NCBI GenBank assembly: GCA_037893225.1
Contig: JAZGUH010000412.1
Span: forward strand, 186,001-250,000
DNA length: 64,000 nucleotides
Reading direction: 5' to 3'
From: Hippasteria phrygiana
Taxonomy: Eukaryota; Echinodermata; Asteroidea; Valvatida; Goniasteridae
Position 1 is the stretch's first letter. Every line of letters starts with the position of its first letter. The notes below the pieces were generated by a model. That model was not told the origin of the DNA. It did no database searches and saw only the letters and a program-made list of their open reading frames with translations. Below, one piece after another: positions 13,501 through 22,189 of this stretch. The translations under genes and the position numbers were made by a program.

Positions 13501-16500
13501 CATGCAAATGCACACAGTCGCGAGTAGAACTACGAAAGGGCCAACACGTCCTTGGCAATTTGGCCTTGGCGTGCGTGTGTAGAGGGCGCTGTACAGCTCT
13601 AATCCGTGTGCGCAAGACGTTGCACCGCTAAGGACGTCTTGGAACCAAGACTACATGTAGTACTCAGGTACCATCTAATCTTGTTAGAGAACCAGTCTAC
13701 TCCTGCTATAGACTGGTTTCTGGTCCAACACTCGGCAATGAACGAGTAGATGTTAAGTGGGCATTAGCCAAAGCAATAATGGGGGACAGGACAGTTGAGG
13801 GAACCAACCTGTTATTCGCATGCACGCGTGCTCGCGCAACGGGAAGCCTGTCTCATGTCTAGTACTATCCTGTGCTTGCTTCAGCTTTCCCGCGCGCGTG
13901 CATGATCACTCAGACATGATCACCAAAATGTTAACCTTGTTTGACTGATTTATTATGTGTTTAATAGCTGGCCTCGGCCTTGGCCTCAGCCGTTGTGGCC
14001 TCGGACGTTGTGGCCTCGGACGTTGTGGCCTCGGACGTTGTGGCCTCGGACGTTGTGGCCTCGGACGTTGTGGCCTTGGCCTCGGAGGTTGTAGCCTCGG
14101 CCTCGGCCTCGGAGGTTGTAGCCTCGGCCTCGGCCTCGGAGGTTGTAGCCTCGGCCTCTGAGGTTGTGGCCTTGACTACAACACTGGCGCCCTCAGTTGA
14201 GATAGCATATTATTATTAATGAGATCAAAGCTAAAATTCTTCATGATTCCGATGATTCGTAAATAATTGACAGGTTTTAAATATATTCCTTCAATTAACG
14301 TAAAATAAGCAAGGTTCCTATAGGTCCCAAGTATTGTCGATTCGGATTCCAAAAAAATCGGTAAGCTTTCAAGGTTTAACCACAATTTACGTTACCCGGC
14401 CCCGGCCCTGTGAGTCCCAGCCCCGTGCCTGTGAGTGCCAGCCCCTGTCCAAAACGACAGCGCTGTCTGGCCCACATCAACCCAGTCACCCCGCCAAGTA
14501 CCCCTTCCCCGCCAGTGGCGTAGCCAGGCTCTTCCTAGGGGGGGGGGGGGGGGGGAACGGGGGGGCATGGCTATTTTCAAGGGGGAAATTCGACTTTGTT
14601 AAATATAGGTCCACGCTATAGTGACGCATATCTACACACTACAGATGGCGAAAATCCCAATTTTTCAGAGGCGGGGGGGGGGGGGGGGGGGGGGGGGGGG
14701 AAGCTACGATCGGACCTACCCTTATATGTGTTTCAAAAAAGTACATTTTTGATGACGTCATGATGACGTCACACATTTTTCACATTTATGTGAAAGAATA
14801 TAGGAGCCAACAAAGCTATTACAAAAAGAATTTTGAATTTAGCATGTTCTGTTGGTGAGATATGGGCTTTAAGAAACTTTGAAGTTCAAAAACTTAAAAA
14901 TTACTAAAAAATCGTACGATGATGTCATCATGACGTCACCTCAATTTTTATCTATAACACGAGCTAGCCTATCAACATACCAGGTTTGAAAGAAATCGGA
15001 CTTACCGTTCTCTAGATATGGGCCCTTGAAAAACGCACCTTTAAGATGACGTCACGTGACATGTGATGACGTCATCATGACGTCACTCTTCGACATAATA
15101 TGTCAGCTTAGGGTCTATGTTTGAGGTAAGTTTGGTTAAGATCTGAGGTTTTTTAAGACCTAAAGTGCCACCGACTATATTCGTGTACAAAGTCTATGGG
15201 ATTTTGGTCAGAACTAAAAGAAGAAAAAAAAAAAAATCAGAACAAAAACCAGGCCTTTTCCGACTGGAAGTGTCGGAAAAGCCAACTAGAACTCTATGTC
15301 TCTTCGCTGAACAGAACATAGGGCTTTTCCGCATTATTTTTTTATGATGTCACTGCGATTTTTGCTTGCTTGTGACAAGTCTGCCTACCCACCAGGCTTC
15401 ATGACAATTGGACCTACCAATATACATGTCTTACGAGAAATTATGCCTTTGATGACGTCATTATGATGGTGCACATATTTTGCATTTTTTGTTACATATG
15501 TAGGACCTAACAAACCTATTACAGAAAGAATTTCGATATTAGCATGTTCTGTTGATGAATTATGGCTTAAAGAAAATTTTAAGGTTCAAAAACTTTAAAA
15601 TTACTATAATTTCGTATGATGATGTCATCGTGACGTCACCTCAATTTTCATCAACAACAAATGCTTGCCTACCAACATACTACGTTTGAGCGTAATCGGA
15701 CCTACGGTTCTCTAGATACGGGCCATTGAAAAATGCACATTTAAGATGACATCACGTGACACGTGATGATGTCATCACCCCGTCACTCTTCGGCATACAA
15801 TTTCAGCTTAGGGTCTATGTTTGTGTTAAGTCTGATTAAGATCTGAGGTTGTTTAGTGACCAAAGTGCCACTTACAACATTCGAGTACAAAGTCTATGGG
15901 AATTTGTATAGAACTAAAAATTCATAGAAAATCAGCCGATGATGTCATCATGACGTCACTTCGGATTTTACATGCTAGTGGCACTATCTACCTACCTACC
16001 AATTTTTATGATGATCGGACCTACCCTTATATGTGTTTCCAAAAAGCACATTTTTGATGACGTCATAATGACGTCACACATTTTTTACATTGATGTGAAA
16101 GAATATAGAAGCTAACAAAGCTATTACAAAAAGAATTTTGAATTTAGCATGTTCTGTTGAGATATGGCTTTAAGAAACTTTGAACTTCAAAAACTTTAAT
16201 ATTACTGTAAAATCGTATAATGACGTCATCATGACGTCACCTCAATTTTCATCTATAACACGAGCTACCATACCAACATACCAGGTTTGAAGGCAATCGG
16301 ACGTACCGTTCTCTAGATATGGGCCCTTGAAAAATGCACCTTTAAGATGACGTCACATGACACGTGATGACGTCATCATGACGTCCCGTTTCGGCATACA
16401 TTTTCAGCTTAGGGTCTCTGTTTGTGTTAAGCCTGATTAAGATCTGATGTTGTTTAGTGACCAAAGTGGCTCTTACAAAATTTGTGTACAAAGTCTATGG

Positions 16501-19500
16501 GATTTGGGATATAACTAAAAAAATCATAGAAAATCAGGCGGTGACGTCACCTCGGATTTAACATGCTAGTAGCACTATCTACCTGCACACTAATTGTTAT
16601 GACGATCAGACCTACCCTTATATGTGTTTCAAAAAAGCATATTTTTGATGACGTCATGATGACGTCACACATTTTTCACATTTATGTGAAAGAATATAGG
16701 AGCTAACAAAGCTATTACAAAACGAATTTTGAATTTAGCATGTTCTGTTGATGAGATATGGCTTTAAGAAACTTTGAAGTTCAAAAACTTAAAAATTACT
16801 ATAAAATCGTATGATGACGTCACCATGACGTCACCTCAATTTTGATCTATAACACGAGCTAGCCTACCAACATACCAGGTTTAAAGGAAATCGGACCTAC
16901 CGTTCTCTAGATATGGGCCCTTGAAAAACGCACCTTTAAGGTGACACGTGATGACGTCATCATGACGTCACTCTTCGACATGCAATTTTAGCATAGGGTC
17001 TATGTTTGAGGTAAGTTTGGTTAAGATTTGAGGTTTTTTAAGACCTAAAGTGCCGCCGACAAAATTCGTGTGCAAAGTCTATGGGATTTTGGTCAGAACT
17101 AAAAGAAGAAGAAAAAAAAAAATCAGAACAAAAAAAAACAAGGCCTTTTCCGACTGGAAGTGTCGAGAAAAGCCAATAACAAGGTTGTGTCACGGCAAGG
17201 TTCCTTAGAAGTTTCTCAAACTACTGTGCACATCCAATTTGTTTCAGGGATTTTTTGCTTAAGTGAAGTACTAGACAGTACTTGCAGGTGTTTATGTGCC
17301 CAAAATCACATACATGTATGTCATGTATGTACTTATATTTAAATGTCATTCAATAAGTGTTAAGAGCCTCTCTCTTATTAGCCACTTAATAAAAGCCTCT
17401 TATTACCATAAATACCCTTTTTGACCATGCTGTGTAGTATTTGTGTACTGTCTCGGTGTCAACGAGAACAACTGTACATGTACTTGAGATTCACACAAGG
17501 ACTTAGACTCGGACTCGGACCCCTCGGACTCGGACTCGGATTGGGTGGACTCGACTACAGCACTGCCTTTTACGGCCGGATCCGGATAGTCTGCCTATGG
17601 GATTTTGTGTTCAAAATTTAGCGCAAACTGTCCCACAATGCAGTGCAGCATACATGTACATTTGTATACCACATACACTGCATACTTCTGCACAGGTCTA
17701 TCCGGCCATAAAGGGTCTATTCTCGAGGTCTGCTTGACATCACATCTTCCCCTTCGTCCTATTAATTAGACGGCGCCCGATGTGTTTGTTTTCCCCTTCG
17801 CACTGCATAGCAACCCACTGGTCTTGTCTTGACTTGACTAAAATTGACTTGAAAAAGGATGTGACTTGACTTGACTTGACTTGGAAAAAAAGACTTACAA
17901 CTCTGTTAAGAGGTGACCAGCTCAAACATGTACTTACTGTAGATCAAACCATTTGTAAAGTGAGGGCAGGATTGATAGAGGAAGGAATAACAGTAGCATT
18001 CTGTTCATGTTTTATCTCTTCTAGGATGATGATGATGAGGTGGCTGCTGCACCCAAGGAAAAGACTCAGTTTACCGTAAAACTCACAAAGTTTGATGAAA
18101 CCAGCAAGGTTAAGCTCATCAAGCAGATCAAAGCGTTAACCAGCGGCATGAACTTGGTTCAGGTAGGGCTGCTTATCTGCCAGGGTTTATAAAACCCAGG
18201 TATATCTTAAAGATGATGTTGATTGCTGAGAGAAGTCTGTGTCATTTTGTAGTTTAATGTAGATTGCGTATTGTAAAATAAAACGGCAAATAACAAAAAA
18301 GTTAGACACAAAAGACTTGATAAAAATAGCTCTCTTTTTTTTTGTTATTTCATGGCAGAAATATTTGCCCTTTTATTTCACATTACACAATCTACATAAA
18401 ACTACAAAATGAGACTTCTCTCGGAAATCAACATCTTGGATTGAATATATATATTTATTTATTTATTTGCTTGTAAAGGCCTACGCCTAAAGTACCGTAG
18501 TAAACCAGAAAAGAAAAGCGAAACCCTGTAAAGGTCTTATTTCATGTAGGGGTAAGAACAAAACCAATGTTCAGAAAGTGAGTCCCCTCCCCCATCCACC
18601 CCCACTCGTAACATTTTGTACGCCGGTGATACATTTTGGGATTCAAATGTACAAATTTGTTTTCAGAATATTTGTTGATGTTTAACAAAAGTTATACTAC
18701 ATGCAAGCACCCCTGAGCAAAGACACTTTACAATTTGGGAGACCGCCAACATAGGGCAAGATAGCTCAGTTGGTGGAGCGCCAGTGCGGTATTCCGGACG
18801 ACGCAGGTTCCAATCCCGCTCCTGTCGGTTTTCTTTGTTCACATTGAAAAGTAGAAAACAAAATAATTTTTTGTTAAGATATCAGTGTGATTTGTGGCTT
18901 TGGAGTTTGAAGATAAATATTTTTCATGTTTAACAAAAGTTATACTAGCACCCCCGAGCAAAGACACTGACAATTTAGGAGACAGGCAACCTAACTAAAA
19001 AGAGGATTGTGGTTCTCCAAAGCACCAGAGGCATTCATTCAATGTTTCTGGAGAAGACACAAATCAAATTAAAAAATTTACCCTAACCCCCAGGGCATTT
19101 TGGCTAGAACACTGCCAGACGCAGCAGATTGCATACATGTAGTTTGTCAAATTTACTTGTGTGCAGAGTGCAGCAAAGTGGAGCTGTCGTGTGCTGTGTC
19201 TTGCAGGGTTAAGGTTAAGGAGCAAAGTAGTTGCCTGAAACAGTTCTTGGAAAATGTAGTATGTGGTTTTAAATTGTGGTGTCAGGATTGTTTCAGCACA
19301 AAATAAGTCTGTGCATTATATTCTGTAAGTGGTTATGCATTATCCAAAGTCTGCTTAATTTAAACCCTCAATCCTCCAAAACCAATCGGGTAGTTTGGGA
19401 GGATTCTGGGGGATTGAGGATGGGCATTTCCACAGTAGAGGGGTGCAAAAGTGTGACATGGGATATGAAGCAGGATAATAATATCAAGTTGTTTGTCCTC

Positions 19501-20622
19501 TTTTTCCACTTGTACATTCCCACCCCATTGTTGAGGATTGTGCTCACCAAGAATTTAAGACTTTCCAGGCAAATTTGACAAGTGCTCACAATGCTACGTA
19601 TGTAACATGGACATAAAGTTTGTTAATATTGATGGAAAGTTATAATTACAATAAATATCTTTATCAAATATTGTGCCTTTTGATTCTTATCCCTACAGCA
19701 TTGTTACCTGTAAAAACCATATATTGTAAAAACTGTATATTTAAGATGTTACAGGTTATTATGTACAGAATATTATGTACGTAACGTGGACAGAAATTTG
19801 TCACAACATTTCTGTCCACGTTACGTACGTTACCTATAAGTGTCTTAAAGACCAACAAAATTGTGTTTATTGTGGCTGTTAGCACTCCAAAATAGGTTAT
19901 TAATATGAATGAGATGACATTTGGGTAGATTCATGCACATGATAATGAGTGTCCTGTCAATTTGTAGCAAAAATTCTGTCTTTGTTACGTGCGTAATTAT
20001 TTACGACGACCCCTGTAATTTCTAAGTACAGAGAAAGTCCTCTATATTTTTGTGTACACATGATCATTAAGGCCTCGGGAATGTACAGGAAACAACTAAA
20101 TATAATATCTTGCTTTGCTGTACCCTCCAGTGTCCCCCTCTCAAATCCAAAATTTGCTATCAATTGTACCCCGTTAGTGTGGAAATGCCCACATGTATGC
20201 ATTTTGAAATTGTGGTTGATTTTAGAGGATGTTGGCCACATCCTGATTCACTGCTTGTGGTCCCCCATAGTTACACAACTGCCTTTTCAGTTGTTACAAT
20301 ACTGTAAGATGTCAATTTAAAAATGGATGTAAATTTAGGGAAATTGGATGTGTCTTTGGATACATTATTGTTAAAATCACATTCTGCATTTGAACAGTCC
20401 CTTTTGAATGGAAAATCACATCTTCCTTAGTGTTCCATGATGAGGGCATAGATACCTTTTACATGTATTCCTCATTGTTTGTGTCTACCTCTTTCGCTCA
20501 TACAGGCCAAGAAGTTCGTGGAGTCTGCACCTCAAGTTGTCAAGGCTGATTTGAGCAAGACAGAGGCAGAGGACATCAAGAAACAAATAGAGGAGGCTGG
20601 AGGCAGTTGTGAAATTGAGTAA
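7250..20622 (+). CDS. MRPL12: Mitochondrial ribosomal protein L12 (bL12m), 4-exon gene
   Basis: bL12m forms the L7/L12 stalk of the mitochondrial large ribosomal subunit and helps recruit translation factors. Coding exons are 7250-7501, 9402-9473, 18025-18162 and 20506-20622 (252+72+138+117 nt), giving 192 residues plus TAA. All three introns are phase 0 with GT-AG ends. Residues 1-45 look like a mitochondrial targeting region rich in Arg/Ser/Thr. Residues ~58-107 are the dimerisation domain ('ITNIVAQISSLTIAEVADLN'). An acidic Ala-rich hinge follows ('DDDDEVAAAPKEKTQ'). Residues ~122-192 are the C-terminal factor-binding domain, with 'VKLIKQIKALTSGMNLVQAK' and 'KKFVESAPQVVKADLSKTEA'. Human MRPL12 has 198 residues. 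The start is the first ATG after an in-frame TAG near 7190. The introns (1900, 8551 and 2343 bp) are full of mobile elements, but every coding exon is intact. Confidence 0.95.
8178..9101 (+). mobile_element. Decayed mariner transposon in MRPL12 intron 1
   Basis: TA dinucleotides flank both ends (8176-8177 and 9102-9103). Terminal inverted repeats of about 28 bp begin 'TGAGGTGCGATCAAAAAG' and end 'CTTTTTGATTGCACCTTG' with few mismatches. Between them is a mariner-family transposase relic on the plus strand. It shows 'GDESWVYGHYPETK', 'RGVVHREFLPQ', the HDN motif region ('LQHDNTPTYSTLKT'), a degraded YSPDLAPCDFFLFP block, 'FKLKGRRFDT' and a C-terminal 'FACYRRSLGTF'. The coding region is broken by frameshifts. 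An internal deletion near 8440 joins a short N-terminal piece directly to the first catalytic block. It cannot encode an active enzyme. Confidence 0.88.
8450..9091 (+). pseudogene. Mariner transposase pseudogene
   Basis: This is the catalytic half of a mariner DDD-type transposase spread over three frames. The pieces are 8450-8668 (first Asp block, 'GDESWVYG'), about 8640-8830 (second Asp block, 'HDNTPT') and 8834-9091 (third Asp block, 'ARCDFFLFP', and the C-terminus). At least two frameshifts separate them. The N-terminal helix-turn-helix region is almost entirely missing. Confidence 0.85.
9402..9473 (+). CDS. MRPL12: MRPL12 coding exon 2
   Basis: Encodes 24 residues including 'QTLGIQDAPVMAMGAVAA', the end of the dimerisation region and the start of the Ala-rich hinge. 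The acceptor follows a T-rich tract ending TATAG, and the donor is GAG/GTGAAT. Both boundaries are phase 0. Confidence 0.9.
9681..9803 (+). repeat. tRNA-derived SINE, copy 1
   Basis: A tRNA-like head (9731-9803) has a perfect 7-bp acceptor stem (GGCAGGA/TCCTGCC), an A-box-like 'TAGCTCAGTTGG' and a B-box-like 'GATTCAAATCC'. The D and anticodon arms are degraded, so it is not a working tRNA. The leader 'acaatttgggagaccgcc' is shared with the copy at 18679-18828, interrupted here by an ACATGT microsatellite. Confidence 0.65.
9967..10291. mobile_element. Inverted-repeat MITE in MRPL12 intron 2
   Basis: The ends are inverted repeats of roughly 55 bp beginning GGGTCATTCTA and including 'tgtccctgttacacctga' on both sides. 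A 4-bp direct repeat TTAT flanks the element (9963-9966 and 10292-10295). It has no coding capacity. Confidence 0.7.
10976..11221 (-). other. Open frame following the SGNH ORF, same frame
   Basis: An 81-codon frame lies immediately downstream of the SGNH hydrolase ORF, in the same reading frame after two stop codons (TAA, TAG). It has a hydrophobic middle ('FTVLVHFLVCVSGLLIYG') and no domain I recognise. It could be a decayed 3' part of the same gene, a second coding piece, or chance. Confidence 0.25.
11243..11857 (-). CDS. SGNH/GDSL-type hydrolase-like protein, intact ORF
   Basis: The 204-residue single ORF, antisense within MRPL12 intron 2, has the four SGNH-family blocks. Block I is 'VSLVGHSFIRRL' with nucleophile Ser22. 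A Gly-containing block II is near 'CKGGWKI' (residues 54-60). Block III is 'VQCGSNDL' with Asn85. Block V is 'LSPDGVHVSPRG' with Asp183 and His186. All catalytic positions are present. The family hydrolyses esters, but the substrate cannot be predicted. The protein has no signal peptide or membrane segment. Single-ORF SGNH proteins of this kind occur in many marine-invertebrate genomes and in some retroelements (for example as an accessory ORF of Ngaro/DIRS-like elements). The start is the first ATG of the frame. I found no element ends or RT around it, so host retrogene versus transposon ORF stays open. Confidence 0.7.
   Translation of the reverse strand: MATSLEHAVPIRQVKVSLVGHSFIRRLRDDIRHKADRVFTRNFGIENVKVLYVCKGGWKILDVQRNMGLITAQSPDIVIVQCGSNDLCSLNDPLSVADALLHTWHTAQIIRDTSHAHTVMVCQILHRSKLGKYFKSVDELAKYNDHVNKVNMYLKVVSIEEKGVKYWQHKGMSHKLAGFLSPDGVHVSPRGQFKYFKSIRGAIL
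13030..13653. mobile_element. MITE with ~113-bp inverted repeats, nested in hAT
   Basis: The left arm (13030 to about 13145) and the right arm (about 13540-13653) are inverted copies over about 113 bp. Each begins TAGTCTTGGTTCCAAGA and contains 'cttagcggtgc' and 'agcgccctctacacacgc'. The centre has no coding frame. Two more copies of the same terminal region stand side by side at about 43195-43312. Confidence 0.75.
13967..14172. repeat. Minisatellite of 15- and 21-bp units
   Basis: About five units of 'gcctcggacgttgtg' (15 bp) are followed by three of a 21-bp derivative 'gcctcggcctcggaggttgta'. Because 15 and 21 are multiples of three, the frames stay open and produce Gly/Leu/Cys- or Val/Ala/Ser-rich repeats that are not protein evidence. 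Confidence 0.85.
14513..14700. repeat. Poly-G-rich hAT-type repeat fragment
   Basis: It begins CAGTGGCGTAGCCAGGC, a terminal-repeat sequence shared with 62663, followed by 'tcttcctag', a G run, 'catggctattttcaagggg' and a second G run at about 14672-14700. The right end is missing or replaced by the array that follows. Confidence 0.6.
14713..17145. repeat. Tandem array of TGACGTCA doublets in MRPL12 intron 2
   Basis: About four units of 590-700 bp begin at 'gacctacccttatatgtg' (14713, diverged at about 15411, then 16017 and 16609). Each unit carries several paired TGACGTCA palindromes, such as 14753-14760 with 14764-14771. It also carries the recurring phrases 'accgttctctagatatggg', 'aacataccaggtttgaa' and 'ttagcatgttctgttg'. 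Several units also have CACGTGA next to the palindromes. The first and last units end in a similar A-rich stretch followed by 'aaggccttttccgactgg'. No coding frame is credible. Confidence 0.85.
17490..17565. mobile_element. hAT end relic with (ACTCGG)n
   Basis: A run of 'actcgg' hexamers leads to 'gtggactcgactacagcactg', which is the inward-reading right end (CAGTGCTGTAGTCGAG) of the same family as the elements at 12600 and 26394. I could not find the other end. Confidence 0.5.
17829..17885. repeat. (GACTT)n microsatellite
   Basis: Imperfect then perfect 5-bp tandem of 'gactt' ending about 140 bp before MRPL12 exon 3. No other feature is seen between 17566 and 18024 apart from a small inverted pair (about 17572-17590 and 17698-17710). 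Confidence 0.6.
18025..18162 (+). CDS. MRPL12: MRPL12 coding exon 3
   Basis: Encodes 46 residues from the acidic hinge ('DDDDEVAAAPKEKTQ') into the C-terminal L7/L12 domain ('FTVKLTKFDETSKVKLIKQI'). The acceptor is TTCTAG/GATGAT and the donor CAG/GTAGGG, both phase 0. Confidence 0.93.
18211..18441. mobile_element. Fold-back MITE in MRPL12 intron 3
   Basis: Two arms of about 75 bp are imperfect inverted copies: 'gatgttgattgctgagagaa' and 'gtagtttaatgtagattg' on the left answer 'caatctacataaaactac' and 'tctcggaaatcaacatc' on the right. There is no coding capacity. Confidence 0.65.
18679..18828 (+). repeat. tRNA-derived SINE, copy 2
   Basis: The tRNA-like head at 18754-18828 has a good D arm (GCTC/GAGC), an A-box-like 'TAGCTCAGTTGGTGG' and a B-box-like 'GGTTCCAATCC'. 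The acceptor stem has mismatches. The leader (18710-18753) matches the leader of copy 1 at 9681. A near copy of the 70 bp before the head recurs at about 18929-18988, so the insertion sits between direct repeats. Confidence 0.65.
19108..19210. mobile_element. Short palindromic MITE, diverged copy
   Basis: Ends 'aacactgccagacgca' and 'tgtgtcttgcagggtt' are inverted relatives of each other. The whole matches the better copy at 47558-47666. Confidence 0.5.
19365..20245. mobile_element. Large imperfect fold-back element in MRPL12 intron 3
   Basis: The left arm (about 19365-19525) and right arm (about 20085-20245) are inverted. Shared phrases include 'gggcatttccaca', 'taatatcaagttgttt' against 'aacaactaaatataatatc', and 'tgtacattccc'. 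The loop region carries three related 'tacgtaacgtggacagaaat' motifs and one perfect 21-bp hairpin. No coding frame is seen. Confidence 0.6.
19777..19828. repeat. Perfect 21-bp hairpin
   Basis: The stem is 19777-19797 paired with 19808-19828, with no mismatch across 21 bp and a 10-nt loop. The motif includes GTACGTAACGTGGACAG. It lies inside the larger fold-back element. Confidence 0.85.
20506..20622 (+). CDS. MRPL12: MRPL12 coding exon 4 with stop
   Basis: Encodes the last 38 residues of the L7/L12 C-terminal domain, beginning 'AKKFVESAPQVVKADLSK' and ending 'GGSCEIE', then TAA at 20620-20622. The acceptor is CATACAG/GCCAAG after a pyrimidine-rich stretch. Confidence 0.94.
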   Translation, partial: AKKFVESAPQVVKADLSKTEAEDIKKQIEEAGGSCEIE

Positions 20623-20807
20623 ACCCACCCGTCGGAAAGAACACGCTGACCTGACTCAGTTCTCATTGGCCTTATTTGTGAGATATCCATGCTACAATGA
20701 AAATTGCGTACCTTGAAGAATCCATTCAGTATTCGTCTCTACCAAAGTGTAAAATTACAAGCGCTCATGCATTTTAGTTGTTCTTGTTGCACATGTATGC
20801 ACCTATA

Positions 20808-21895
20808 CAGGGTGAACCTAAAAAAAGAAAAACCGAGAAAAAAAGGGTTACTATTCCAAAAATATACATGTCATGGATATTGCATCATAAAGTAGGAGCT
20901 ACAACCTTTCTTTTAACCCTCCTACTGTTATAACTATCATAACCTATCAAAAAACCTAAGCCCTTTCTCTCCAACAGCTTTGAGTGTTTCAACCAGAAAC
21001 TCGATAGGTTTTGATAGGTAGGGTAGTTGGCTCCATTTTGGCACCGAGAGAGGGAGGGTTAATACCTATGTCGCAAGGCTACAGTCACGGATGGCTGACT
21101 AGCATTGTCCTCAAAACCATAGACAGAATTCAGAAATGGACATTCCGTCGTTTTGATAGAAAATGAACAGAACCACTCCTACTCCATGTCATGCTTTCTT
21201 GACTAAATGAATGTGTGGCCATTTGTGCATGGAAGACATTGGCTACTATACAACATGAATAAATCCCCGCCATCCGATTGGTGGATCGTCGATCACGTGC
21301 ATTGAATTATTCTTCCCATCGCACGACGCGAACCCGCACCGCCCAAAAAAGTTCTATCACATGGTTCTATCAAACGGTAACGCGTTTGATAGAACTTCCC
21401 CTGCCGCTACAACACGGCTGTCATTGGACTGGTTCCCGGTCCTTCCGTTATCATTGGTCATACATAACTGTCAATAAACTCTCTATTGTAAACATTCTAA
21501 ACACTCTGGAGGGCCAGGCAGCAGACTTGCCAAGCTCAACCACAAGATTATAATACGGGAGTTTTCACGGATTCCACTACACAATCTGGCGCTAGTGGCT
21601 GAAGTCGCCGGATTTTCATGGGCGGCTAAACAAAGGACTTTTCTAAGAGTGTTTTCACGGACTCCTAATCTCCCTTAATATGTTGAAAAAAACGTGAAAA
21701 TGTTGGTTCACGGTAAATCAAGGGAAAAGTGGCTCTTTAACGAATTTTTAAGGGATAAAGATAGTGATAGGTATTAAAAGAAAGGTTGTAGCTCCTACTT
21801 TATGATGCAATAATTGATATATTCATGTATATGCATGTATATTTTTGGAATAGTAATCCCTTTTTTCTCGGTTTCGTTTTTTTAGGTTCACCCTG
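20808..21895. mobile_element. Tc1/mariner-type MITE just after MRPL12
   Basis: The ends are inverted repeats of about 110 bp, starting CAGGGTGAACCTAAAAAAAG on the left and ending with its complement on the right, both flanked by TA (20806-20807 and 21896-21897). The inside has no transposase. It begins 185 bp after the MRPL12 stop codon. AATAAA hexamers lie inside at 21258-21263 and 21473-21478. Confidence 0.8.
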
Positions 21896-21959
21896 TAGTT
21901 GGGTTCCAAACATGGGCCCTCATAACCTGTTGTCTGCTTCATTTTGTCAAATTTGCACA

Positions 21960-22160
21960 CACGGAAATGTATATTATCCCTGTGGAGATATGGCTTAAAT
22001 TTGTTTTTTCCTTTGTTCCTATACTTGAGCATTCTCCCATAGACTTTCTGCACAAGTTTCCTTGTGAAGACATTTTCCTCTTCAGAATTTCCTTGTGGGG
22101 ACCTTTTCCTTCTTTTGTCCTCTATCTATTGTTTCCATGTCTCCACAAGGTACCGGGTAT
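21960..22160. repeat. Fragment of the 3.1-6.4-kb repeat family
   Basis: Shares 'cccatagactttctgcac', 'ccttgtgaagac', 'ttgtctcta.tgtttccatgtctcca' and 'cacaaggtaccgg' with the blocks at 3140-4560 and 5510-6380. Confidence 0.45.
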
Positions 22161-22189
22161 AGGACTGCAGGGGCAACCACACCTTTAAA

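Larger units (their letters stand above)
12600..14186. mobile_element. Non-autonomous hAT element with minisatellite ends
   Basis: The left end is CAGTGTTGGAGG; the right end, read inward on the minus strand, is CAGTGTTGTAGTCAAGG. The flanking 8-bp direct repeats are GTGCCCTC (12592-12599) and GCGCCCTC (14187-14194), one mismatch. Both subterminal regions are 'ggcctcgg' repeats: an irregular cluster at 12616-12725 and an ordered minisatellite at 13967-14172. No transposase is visible. A separate long inverted-repeat element (13030-13653) sits inside. The element lies in MRPL12 intron 2. Confidence 0.8.

Noticed and set aside
13955..14219. Gly/Leu/Cys-rich or Val/Ala-rich secreted protein
   Set aside because: It lies inside the hAT subterminal minisatellite, where 15- and 21-bp units keep frames open.
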